Source: Shinisaurus crocodilurus
Lineage: Eukaryota > Chordata > Lepidosauria > Squamata > Shinisauridae
Assembly (NCBI GenBank): GCA_021292165.1
Contig: CM037878.1
Span: 285,953,744-286,017,743 of the forward strand
Direction: 5' to 3'
DNA: 64,000 nucleotides
In this document: positions 52,272 to 60,599 of the stretch, piece after piece
Layout: each line of letters starts with the position of its first letter
Position numbering within the stretch: position 1 is the first letter of the stretch
Program-made: the position numbers and the translations under genes
Notes under the pieces: model-generated
Seen by the model: the letters and a program-made list of their open reading frames with translations, nothing else
Databases searched by the model: none
What the model was told of the DNA's origin: nothing

Positions 52272-52402
52272 CAGTGTTTCTCAACCTTGGGTCCCCAGAT
52301 GTTTTTGGCCTACAACTCCCAGCATGCCCCAGCCAGCTATGCTGGGGCATGCTGGGAGTTGTAGGCCAAAAACATCTGGGGACCCAAGGTTGAGAAACAC
52401 TG
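52272..52402. mobile_element. Family A palindromic hAT MITE
   Basis: 131 bp, the right side of the core shortened by 4. Perfect duplications CAGTACAG (52264-52271, 52403-52410). Variant ends CAGTGTTTCTCAACC/GGTTGAGAAACACTG are mirrored, as at 34.6 kb. Confidence 0.97.
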
Positions 52403-52414
52403 CAGTACAGGGAC

Positions 52415-53130
52415 CTGCTTAGAGCTGTGGGGCCCCAACGTGGCGCCCGAGGGCACCGTTACGCCCACAGACACTTCCATTAGATAAATTTTATTTCGGT
52501 CACAGACCAGAGATTAGACACTTCCATTGGTGCCCGCCGGGCTCCCTGTCCCTCCTGACTTTTTAAACGTTCAATTGATTTTAAACTGGGAGGCTGGCAT
52601 TCTGCAAAGCAAAACCCATCTTTCGTTCCCAGAATGCCTCTGGGGACCCCATGGGTGTGCTTAGAACACAAAAATGGGGCGGGTGGGAGTGGCTGCAGCC
52701 CATCGCTTCGTTTGCAAACCTGCCCAGCCAGCCAGCAGAAAAAGGAAACAAAAAGGTGAGGTGTTCTGCCTGGGCTCTATGTTCGTGGTTTGCCTGTTTG
52801 TGCCTGGTGTGTGTGTGTGAGCTGGCTTGTTTGTTTGCTTGTTTGGGTGTGGTGTGTGTTTAGCCTTTTTGTGCATGTTTTGCCTTGGGGGTGGGGTTGC
52901 GGGTTTGTTGGTACGGCTGTGTGTGTGTGTTTCTCTGAGCATCACAAGTTTGCTATCAATGAAATGGGTATCTTCCTGTGCTTTGCAGGGGGCAACTATG
53001 TGATTTGGCATTTGGGGCTCAGACCCCCACCTCTGCCGTGTACCCAGTTTCTTGGCCAAATTACTTGTCTCTGAGCCTCATCAGTTTGCTTTCTGTGAAA
53101 CGGGTGATGGAGCAGAGAACGGTGGGTTCA
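52415..53130. other. Unclassified with GT-rich runs
   Basis: GT and TTTG runs at 52790-52935. No exon recognised. Confidence 0.4.
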
Positions 53131-53139
53131 AAAGACTGT

Positions 53140-53368
53140 TTATTTATTATATTTATACCCCACCTTTTTTCCTGCAAGGAACCCAAGAGGGCTTACATAA
53201 TCCTCCTCCTCCTCTCCATTTTACCCTCACAACAACCCTGTGAGGTAGGTTAGGCTGAGAGCCAGTGACTGGCCCAAAGTCACCCAGTGAGTTTCATGGC
53301 CGAGCGGGGACTAGAACCCGGGTCTCCCGAGTCCCAGTCCAACACTCTCACCACTACGCCACACCACT
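53140..53368 (-). mobile_element. MIR-type CORE SINE copy
   Basis: Complete from TTTATTTATTATATTTATAC to CACTACGCCACACCAC. Confidence 0.93.
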
Positions 53369-53437
53369 TCTGCCTTGTATGAGCCGGGTCGGTGCTTGGA
53401 TGGGTGACTGCCTGGGCTGCCCACATCTGTTCTCCTG

Positions 53438-53505
53438 CATTGAGCAGGGGGTTGGACTTGATGGCCTTACAGGCCCCTTCCAACTCTACGATTCTATTCT
53501 ATTCT
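53438..53505 (+). mobile_element. CR1 3' end fragment
   Basis: CATTGAGCAGGGGGTTGGAC, GGCCCCTTCCAACTCTACG and the terminal ATTCTATTCTATTCT. Confidence 0.88.
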
Positions 53506-53696
53506 ACTTAGTTTCTTCGGCTTTTCTTTTCACCTCACCAGTTTGCCTTCTGGGAAATGCATGTTTTGTGACTGGTCACGCCTATCATGGCAGCCATTTT
53601 GGGAATGGGCAAGCCGCCCCCATGGCAGACATGTTGTCCGGGTGCCCACAACACTTTCAGACATGCCCACCGTCCCAAAAACGTTCAGGACCCGTG

Positions 53697-53870
53697 GGTT
53701 AGAGTGCCAGACTAGGACCAGACTCAGTTATGAATCTCCCTGGGTGACCTTGGGCCAGTCACTTATCTCTTGACCTAACCTACCTCACAGGGTTGTTGTG
53801 AGGATAACGTTGGGTGGGTAGCTGTTGGGAACTTATGTAGACTGCCCCAAGCTCCTTGTCATAAATTTAA
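53697..53870 (+). mobile_element. MIR-type CORE SINE, diverged
   Basis: GGGTTAGAGTGCCAGACTAGG, GGGTGACCTTGGGCCAGTCAC, CTCACAGGGTTGTTGTGAGG. Confidence 0.85.
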
Positions 53871-53874
53871 AAAA

Positions 53875-54410
53875 ATGCACATGAAAGAGGTGTGTGTATC
53901 GAGCTCCTCTTAAACGCACAGGAGCTTTTGCCAGGCACAAAGTTGGAAACCCTACTTGTAGGATACCCGGCTTCTTGTTTTCTGTTTTGACCTGCCCTGC
54001 TTCTGTGCCTTGAACAGCAGCTCGATCGGCAGACGTTAGCCAGGGTTCATACTTATTTCCATGCTGTGGAAAAGATTTACCGGCTTAGTTTTGCAGTATT
54101 AGCTGCTGTTAAAGGCACAGGAGCACTCTGACCCAGACCTATGGCAACCCTATGGCAACCCTTCTTACTAGGAAAGTAATGCCTCTCAACACAGAATCTT
54201 TTTGTCTGAACTTTCGGAGGCTAAGGATGACCTTTTTCAGGTTTTGTGTGTGTTTCCCCGCCCCCTGAATTCATAGCTGTGAGCTGGATTTTGTTATGCC
54301 TGGTTTGTAATCCCTCTGAAAAGGCAGCAGCAGCAGCAGGCAAAAGTCCTTGGGGTGAGGCCAGCTGGTCATGGGTGGGATGCGATAGATCCCTTTCTAG
54401 GCCCTCTCCC
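53875..54410. other. Unclassified stretch
   Basis: (GCA)n at 54326-54338 and a direct repeat CTATGGCAACCC at 54140 and 54150. Otherwise nothing recognised. Confidence 0.4.
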
Positions 54411-54411
54411 C

Positions 54412-54488
54412 ATCTTGGCGGACAACTCCCATTGAGGAATGGTGGGAGTTGTGTGTTTGGCCACATCTGGAGGGCCCCAGGTTGGGGG
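54412..54488. mobile_element. Family D palindrome, short
   Basis: GGCGGACAACTCCCATTGAG, GAATGGTGGGAGTTGTGTG, ACATCTGGAGGGCCCCAGG. Confidence 0.65.
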
Positions 54489-54628
54489 GCGGGGATTGTT
54501 TTAAAAGAGCTGCGAATCACAGCATGGGCCAATGTGCAATTGTGGTTTTGCAGCCAAGGGATTCCTTCCACAAATGCAAAACAGTTTTACTATCGCTGTA
54601 GGGAATGAGATTACACAACCTTGCCATT

Positions 54629-54629
54629 T

Positions 54630-54672
<43 letters not shown>
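54629..54672. repeat. (TA)n(CA)n microsatellite
   Basis: TATATATATATA followed by about 16 AC units. Confidence 0.95.
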
Positions 54673-54674
<2 letters not shown>

Positions 54675-54915
54675 CTTGGATTGCAAGTAACTTGGTTTGA
54701 GAGCGTTTTGCAAGACAAGCAAATTTTAAAATATTTATTTTTTAAAAAATTGACTTGATATACAAGCGACGTCTTGCAATACAAGTACTGTAGTACGGCT
54801 TAAATTAAAAATCTCTGTACAAATTTTTTTGGGGGGAATGTCGTTTTGATATAAGAGTGTTTTGGATTACAAGCATGTTTCCAGAACGAATTATGCTCTC
54901 AATCCAAGGCATGAC
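54673..54915 (-). mobile_element. Mariner-type MITE (family E), copy 5, in a microsatellite
   Basis: CCTTGGATTGCAAGTAACTT start, GCTCTCAATCCAAGGCATGA end. The terminal CAGTAATA is merged with (CA)n on the left, and (CT)n(TA)n (54916-54943) follows on the right. Confidence 0.88.
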
Positions 54916-55032
54916 TCTCTCTCTCTATATATATATATATATATCGGGTGTTTCTTTGAGTATGATTGTCAACTAACCAGAAAAAGATGACCTGGCCTGC
55001 TCCTGAACATGGAAGAATAGCTTGATCTGGAG

Positions 55033-55138
55033 CAGTGTTCTCCAACCTTGGGTCCCCAGATGTTTTTGGCCTACAGCTCCCAGCATGCTGGGAGTTGTAG
55101 GCCAAAAACATCTGGGGACCCAAGGTTGGAGAACACTG
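55033..55138. mobile_element. Family A palindrome, 106-bp core-deleted form
   Basis: Centre CCCAGCATGCTGGG has no loop. Perfect duplications ATCTGGAG (55025-55032, 55139-55146). Confidence 0.97.
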
Positions 55139-55327
55139 ATCTGGAGGAATCAACGAGTGAAGTTCTGTTTGTTTTTCCAGAAAATAAGTGTTATTGTTTG
55201 ATGAGAATTTGCAGACAAAGTTAATGTTAAGCGCCCAGGAGCGGGGCTGGTACGTAGAGAGATTGTCAGCCCTGCAAATAACTCTTGGGCAGTTCTGGCT
55301 GGGGGAGGCCTGTGTCCTCATTTCAGC

Positions 55328-55420
55328 CCATCCAGCCCTGTCTGTGTTTACTCAGAAGGAAGTCCCACCGTTCCACGATGGGGGCTTACTCCCAAGTAAG
55401 CAGGCACCGGATTGGAGCCA
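55328..55420 (-). mobile_element. Family C MITE, reverse
   Basis: GTTTACTCAGAAGGAAGTCCC, GGGGGCTTACTCCCAAGTAAG, CACCGGATTGGAGCC. Confidence 0.75.
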
Positions 55421-55597
55421 CTATTTGACAAGATGCAAAGGAGTGCATCTCCCAACTCTCTTTTAGCACAGAAGGGAGAATTCCGCAAAGTGCACCTTTC
55501 CCCCATCAGAAATTCTGCAGTGATGGGGGGAAAACTACCCGAAGTGGCATTTCCCCTTCCCTGCAACTTTTAAAGGCGTCGGAGAGACCCCCTAGGC

Positions 55598-56517
55598 CAG
55601 TGATGGCGAACCTATGGCACGGGTGCCACAGCTGGCACGCAGGGACCTCTCTGTGGGCACTCGAGCCATTGGTCACCAGATTGCAAAAAGACCGTCCCCT
55701 TCTGCAAAACACTAATGATCTTGTTCTTTCTCACAGTGTGGAACAGAATGATTTTATTCTAGAATTCCTGTTACAGAATTCTTTTCTACACTGTTATCAC
55801 ATTTAAAAGATTTTGAAGAATGATGCACAGAGCATGGCTTGGATGTAAAGCCCTAACAGTTGACCTGAGTGCTGCATGTGCTGCTCTCAAACTAACCGAG
55901 TATGAGCCAAGGTTTGACAAATTCTCAGCATGCATGCAAGAGCAAAAATCACATTAATTGTGCAAAAGCATGCCCAATGCAAACTTTTACCTAATGCAGT
56001 GTTTGCAGTCCAAGACATAAAGTGTTTAAAATGTGTTAAGCACGTTTAGTTTTCTTGTTTATCTTGCTCATCCCAGTACAGGTTGACTTTTACTTTTACT
56101 AATCCGACACCTGTAGAAGCAGGGAAAGGACCCGGGGTAAAGCTTGCCCCATACAATTTCAGCTGGCATATAATCATATTACAAGTTGAGAATCCCTTAT
56201 CCAATAATACATGTGCCTAATTATTTAAAAAGTTTGTATAAATTCCCTTCAGGCTATGTGTACAATGTAGTACTATAATAATTTTTTGAGTTGATTTTTT
56301 CCCCAACAAAAAACTGTTTGTATCATTGAAAGCTCTGTTACTGTGTTTTTCTTTAAAGACAAAAGGTGTTAATTAGTTCGGACAACTGTATGAGTTGTTT
56401 TTCTAAAACTAAAACCTCGGCATTCAGGTTTAATTGCAGTGTTGGCACTTTGAAATAAATAAGTTGGTTTTGTGTTGCAGTTTGGGCACTCGGGCTCAAA
56501 AAGGTTCGCCATCACTG
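55598..56517. mobile_element. 920-bp non-autonomous hAT transposon
   Basis: Ends CAGTGATGGCGAACCTATGG and AAAAGGTTCGCCATCACTG, inverted for about 15 bp. Flanks CCCTAGGC (55590-55597) and CCCTAGGG (56518-56525) match at 7 of 8. The interior has no transposase frame and is AT-rich. The right end (AAACCTCGGCATTCAGGTTT, then GTTTGGGCACTCGGGCTC) looks to me like the OposCharlie/SPIN-type hATs that spread horizontally among tetrapods, but I cannot name the family firmly. Confidence 0.9.
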
Positions 56518-56525
56518 CCCTAGGG

Positions 56526-56905
56526 GATCCAGCCCTGGCAGCAAGCCTTCCTCCTCCACCCCTCTGCAGCAGCTCTCCAAACAAAGAATGAAATTATATG
56601 ACCAGCTTCTTCCGGGACCTCTGCACACTGTTCTCTCGGGCTTGAGTCCGTTGTGATCGGCGAGCCAGCTCAGAAACTTGGCACCCAGACGCTTCACGAG
56701 GGCCTCCCTGACTAGATCTCTGGGCAATTATTGGTAAGAGGAGGCGGTCGACCCTTTCAAGGTTTGGAGGACGCTCAGGAGCGGATTCCTGGAAGCAGAC
56801 AAAATTGGTTGGATGGTAAATGCCAAGTAATGAGTTCTTCCTATTTTTCTTTTTTTTTTAATGTTCAAATGTTCCATGCCTTAAAGTAACACTAGCTGCC
56901 ACTAA
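56526..56905. other. Unclassified stretch
   Basis: Nothing recognised beyond a T-run at 56850-56860. Confidence 0.4.
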
Positions 56906-56908
56906 TGT

Positions 56909-57287
56909 CAGGGCCGGCATCAAGGGTAGGCCTGGTCGGGCAGTTGCCGAGGGCCCACAAACCAGCAGGGGCCCACTGACAGGCGCCCCCTGGAGTTGCT
57001 CCTCTGCCATTGCAACCTGCTTGTTCACCTGCCTCTTGCTCTGGCCCAGACAACGGTGGTGGTGAGAAGGAAGGAGGAACAGGAGATGCCGCGGCCTGCT
57101 TGCTCCCTGGATCTCTGCCTGCCAAGCCGGCAAGTGGGAGTGAGGAGGAGGAGGAGGAGGAGGAGGAGGAGGAGGAGGAGGAAGAGCAGCTGGTGATGGT
57201 GGCAGTGAGAAGGCAGATCTACTGAGGGAAGGGGGCCCATTGTAGGTGTCTTGCTCAAGGGCCCTCAAACACCTGGAGCCAGCACTG
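56909..57287 (+). mobile_element. Family F hAT-like repeat, uninterrupted copy
   Basis: Starts CAGGGCCGGCATCAAGGGTA and ends GGAGCCAGCACTG. Weak duplications ACTAATGT/ACCAACAT (5 of 8). Contains CTCTTGCTCTGGCCCAGACA and a (GGA)n run at 57139-57182 that produces Glu-rich or Leu-rich frames. Confidence 0.7.
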
Positions 57288-57384
57288 ACCAACATGATAA
57301 AACCTGTGTCTGCCTGGGCTGTACTGCTGAAACCGCACATAGACATTCACATGATGCAATACTCTCCCATCCAAAAATAGGAAA

Positions 57385-57480
57385 CCATAGGGTGTTAGAG
57401 CAGGGAAGGACCTCAGAGGTCATCTAGTCCAAACCCTTGCTGAATGCAGGATGCAACGACAGCCTCCCTGACAGATGGTT
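57385..57480 (-). mobile_element. CR1 3' fragment, diverged
   Basis: AAACCATAGGGTGTTAGAGC, CCTCAGAGGTCATCTAGTCC, CCTCCCTGACAGATGGTTG. Confidence 0.75.
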
Positions 57481-57481
57481 G

Positions 57482-57834
57482 TCCCTGCACATAGAAAACC
57501 AGTGTGTCAGGGAGCAGGCCTAGTCTTTTCCCTGGCATGCTAGTTTTCTATGTGCAGGGATTATTTATTTATTTATTTCTTTAGCAAGAGCATCCCATCC
57601 CACCCGCCTCCACCCGGCGTCTCAATTGGTACAGCCCAGACACAGGTTTGCCACCTGGGTAAGAACTAGGCCGAAAGCTTTGCCCCTCTGCACCTCCATG
57701 TAGGAAGAAAAGCTTGCCGTGTTTATTTCTGCTTTTTGTGTGGTAGTTGCAGGCATGTTGCCTCTGCCCGTAAACAAAGTTGGCAACCCTGCAACTAGGG
57801 TTGCCAACTTTTCAACCAGGCCCTGCAGCTGTGC
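57482..57834. other. Unclassified with an inverted pair
   Basis: CCCTGCACATAGAAAACCAG (57482) and its approximate complement GCTAGTTTTCTATGTGCAGGG (57539) form a hairpin with a loop of about 38 bp. A second short inverted pair is GTTGGCAACCCTGCAACTAG and GGGTTGCCAAC (57778-57810). Confidence 0.5.
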
Positions 57835-57835
57835 C

Positions 57836-57880
<45 letters not shown>

Positions 57881-57882
57881 TT
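57836..57882. repeat. (TAA)n microsatellite
   Basis: About 15 AAT triplets, the tail of the adjacent reverse L2-like copy. Confidence 0.95.
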
Positions 57883-58070
57883 ATTTATTACCCGCCTCTC
57901 CATCTAGATCGAGGCGGGGAACAACAGAAAATATAAAATACCTAAACTAAAACAACACAATATATACTATTAAACATCTTAAAACATCCTAAAAACATCT
58001 TAAAACATCTTTAAAACATCTTTAAAACATCCTAAAATTCCTGCTAATTAATAGCCTGCTAATAATTCCT
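57883..58070 (-). mobile_element. L2-like 3' end
   Basis: TTTATTACCCGCCTCTCCAT, GATCGAGGCGGGGAACAACA, then repeated ACATCTTAAAACATCCTAAA units (58005-58040). Confidence 0.6.
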
Positions 58071-58189
58071 GCAGCAGTTAAAGTCGCAGTTTCAGCGGGA
58101 GGATGAAAAGCTGATTTACAACCCACTGTGCACCTCTCACAGAAGTCGCTCCAGTCCTACCCCAGTTTGTACGGTGCTGTGGATCATTC

Positions 58190-58285
58190 AGTGCAGTCCC
58201 GTTCAAGGCTTTAAGGTTGCTTTCTTGAGAGTCACTCCCATCGAACTCAGACTTACTGCTGAGTAAATGTGCATCAGATCCACAG
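58190..58285. mobile_element. Family C MITE, diverged
   Basis: AGTGCAGTCCCGTTCAAGGC, GAACTCAGACTTACTGCTGAG, TAAATGTGCATCAGATC. Confidence 0.5.
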
Positions 58286-58526
58286 CTGTTAGATCTCAAT
58301 TGTTTAAAGGTCAATGCATAGCATACAGCTGATCTTATGCTCTTTTTTGTTTTGTTTTACTTTAGTGTACGCACATGGGCCCCCAGTCCAGATTGGGACC
58401 ACCATACATGGGGGTGGGTAACCTCCCTCCCCTAAATTTGTCCCCCCACCATGTGGGGACTGAAGAAAAAGCAACTTCCTTAGTGTTTACAATAAAGTAA
58501 TTTTCTTTAGTACTTTTGCTTTAGTG

Positions 58527-58632
58527 CAGTGTTCTCCAACCTTGGGTCCCCAGATGTTTTTGGCCTACAACTCCCAGCATGCTGGGAGTTGTAGGCCAAA
58601 AACATCTGGGGACCCAAGGTTGGAGAACACTG
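58527..58632. mobile_element. Family A palindrome, 106-bp core-deleted form
   Basis: Perfect duplications CTTTAGTG (58519-58526, 58633-58640). Centre CCCAGCATGCTGGG. Confidence 0.97.
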
Positions 58633-58704
58633 CTTTAGTGCTTCCACTAAAGTAAAAAAAGAAAGAAAAAAGGTAGGACCAGCTACATGTAATGCATTTA
58701 ACAC
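58571..58704 (+). repeat. Left arm of a local inverted duplication
   Basis: Complementary to 59075-59209. Covers the right half of the palindrome, its target duplication and 72 bp of flank (AGTAAAAAAAGAAAGAAAAA, GGACCAGCTACATGTAATGC). Confidence 0.92.
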
Positions 58705-58844
58705 AGCGTGTCCTTTAAGCCCTTAGGTAGGACTTGATCCCCCCTAAAATTTTGTACAACTACCTTGCCCAGGCCTGCGCTTTCCAGATGGGTTGGGAAA
58801 GGCTGTTGTTTACCAAATATTGAACCTGATCCGTATTTACTGAA

Positions 58845-58950
58845 AACTAAATCCCAAGTAAATTTGCATAGGATGTGTGGCTCCCGTTGCATTCCCAAAT
58901 AAACCTCTGGGTGAGTAAATCTCCTTGAAATCAATGGGGCAAACCGTACA
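58845..58950 (-). mobile_element. Family C MITE, reverse, diverged
   Basis: CCCAAGTAAATTTGCATAGG, GGGTGAGTAAATCTCCTTG, AAATCAATGGGGC. Confidence 0.5.
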
Positions 58951-58994
58951 TCTTTTATTTAGCGTCCAATATACAAAACTACAAAAGAGGTATG

Positions 58995-59068
58995 CCTCAG
59001 TAAATTATGTGAGGAGCAATAACAGCTGGTGACCATGGCGGTGAGAAGGTAGACCCACTGAGGGACGG
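58995..59068 (+). mobile_element. Family F fragment
   Basis: CAGCTGGTGACCATGGCGGT, then GAGAAGGTAGACCCACTGAG, as at 57187-57230. Confidence 0.7.
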
Positions 59069-59074
59069 AGCCCA

Positions 59075-59209
59075 TGTTAAATGCATTACATGTAGCTGGT
59101 CCTACCTTTTTTCTTTCTTTTTTTACTTTAGTGGAAGCACTAAAGCAGTGTTCTCCAACCTTGGGTCCCCAGATGTTTTTGGCCTACAACTCCCAGCATG
59201 CCCCAGCTA
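59075..59209 (-). repeat. Right arm of the local inverted duplication
   Basis: The complement of 58571-58704. Includes the single palindrome arm at 59147-59208. Confidence 0.92.
59147..59208. mobile_element. Family A single arm
   Basis: CAGTGTTCTCC to GCATGCCCCAGC. It retains core bases that the 58.5-kb copy lacks. Confidence 0.93.
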
Positions 59210-59212
59210 AGC

Positions 59213-59451
59213 CAGTGGTTCTCAACCTTTTTTGCCCCATGCACCCCTTTCACCATATGTCAGAATCTCATTTCCCACCTTTCCAAGATTGTCTGACTTA
59301 ATCTGTGCCATACAATAAGGTGTGATGTCCTGTAGATTATGTACAATCTGTAGAATTGTAATTTGTAGAAAGATCAGCCTTCCAACAGTTTGAGTCTGTG
59401 GTCCCAATCCCCCCCCAAACCCTAAAATTCCCCCCTGGTTGAGAACCCCTT
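59213..59451. mobile_element. hAT-type MITE (CAGTGGTTCTCAACC end)
   Basis: Inverted CAGTGGTTCTCAACC and GGTTGAGAACC. Flanks AGCTAAGC and GGCTAAAC (6 of 8), TA central. It truncates the family A arm on its left. Confidence 0.8.
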
Positions 59452-59569
59452 GGCTAAACGGACCAAAAGTCTGCCCTGATGTAGGGCAGCTCCTTAGGTA
59501 ACTCCTTTGCTGGGGGAACTGAACTGGCTGCCTGTTTGCTACCAGGCCAGGTTTAACGTTCTGGTAACT

Positions 59570-60001
59570 CAGGGGTCTTCAAACTAAGGCCCGCGGGCCA
59601 CATCCGGCCCGCCTTGCCTTTTTATCTGGCCCAGCGGCCAATCGGAGTATTCATTAATGCCAGGAGTATTCATTAATATTCCCCCTTCTTCCCTCCCCAT
59701 TCCTTTTTCCTTGTGTGTCGTGTCTTTTTAGATTGTAAACCTGCGGGCCGGGACTGTCTTGTTAATTGCTGTAAACCGCCCAGAGAGCTTTGGCTATTGG
59801 GCGGTATAAAAATGAAATAAATAAATTAACTTTCCATTTAAGGGGGGGAAAATCCACCCCTATCAAGTAAAAAAAAAAGGACCCGGGTCCTTTTTTTTAC
59901 TTGATCCATTCGTTCATATTTTTTTCAAACTATAGTCCGGCCCCCCAACAGTCTGAGGGACAATGAACTGGCCCCCTGTTTAAAAAGTTTGAGGACCCCT
60001 G
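59570..60001. mobile_element. hAT transposon (CAGGGGTCTTCAAAC end), nested
   Basis: Ends CAGGGGTCTTCAAACTAAGG and AAAGTTTGAGGACCCCTG. Perfect duplications TGGTAACT (59562-59569, 60002-60009). Contains CCCGCGGGCCACATCCGGCC. Confidence 0.96.
59660..59828 (+). mobile_element. L2-like 3' tail nested in the hAT
   Basis: TTTTTCCTTGTGTGTCGTGTC, then GGGCCGGGACTGTCTTG and TTGGGCGGTATAAAAATGAA. AGGAGTATTCATTAAT is duplicated just before it (59645, 59663). Confidence 0.85.
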
Positions 60002-60599
60002 TGGTAACTAGTGTACAAAGCCCTGAACAACTTGGGACCAGGATACTTGAGAGAGTGCCTCCTCCCTTACCAACCTGCCCGGTCACTGAGGTCATCAGAG
60101 GACATTCTCCCGGTGGTTCCACATGGACCTATGGCCCAATCGGAGTCCACCCGGAGAAGAGCCTTCAGTGTGGTGGCCCCACTTCTCTGGAACTCCCTGC
60201 CTCTGGCGTTCAGGCAAGCGCCAACGTTGTGTTGTTTTCGGCGCCTCCTGAAATCATCTTTATTTCAAGAACCTTCCTTGATTGACCAGCCACGGTTTTT
60301 ATTAATATTCTATGTGGGTTTTTTAAAATAAACTTTTAATATAGTGTTTTATTCTTTTATCTTGTTATTGTTCACCGCTGTGGAATCTGTTTAGATGTGG
60401 AACAGTATATAAACGTTGTAAATCATTTAAAAAACAATGTTGCCTGTTTAGAGGGCTTCTCCCCCATATAGTTACTTTTCTCTTTCCCACCCCCAAGAAT
60501 AAAGCCAACTGTTCTTTGCATCCAGCTGGAGTCCTGCTATGTCACAAGCAGGGAAGTGTCACCTTCCAAGGCATTCAGTTAAGAATTATCTAGAGGGAC

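Larger units (their letters stand above)
59505..60425 (+). mobile_element. L2-like LINE 3' part, interrupted by a hAT
   Basis: GGCTGCCTGTTTGCTACCAGG, then TTTAACGTTC, then after 60010 GTGTACAAAGCCCTGAACAAC and the ARSLRSSEDIL and RRAFSVVAPLLWNSLP segments (frame 60011-60331). The tail is GTGGAACAGTATATAAACG. It joins correctly once 59570-60009 is removed. Confidence 0.92.

Noticed and set aside
57004..57258. Glu-rich or Leu-rich proteins
   Set aside because: Produced by the (GGA)n run in family F.
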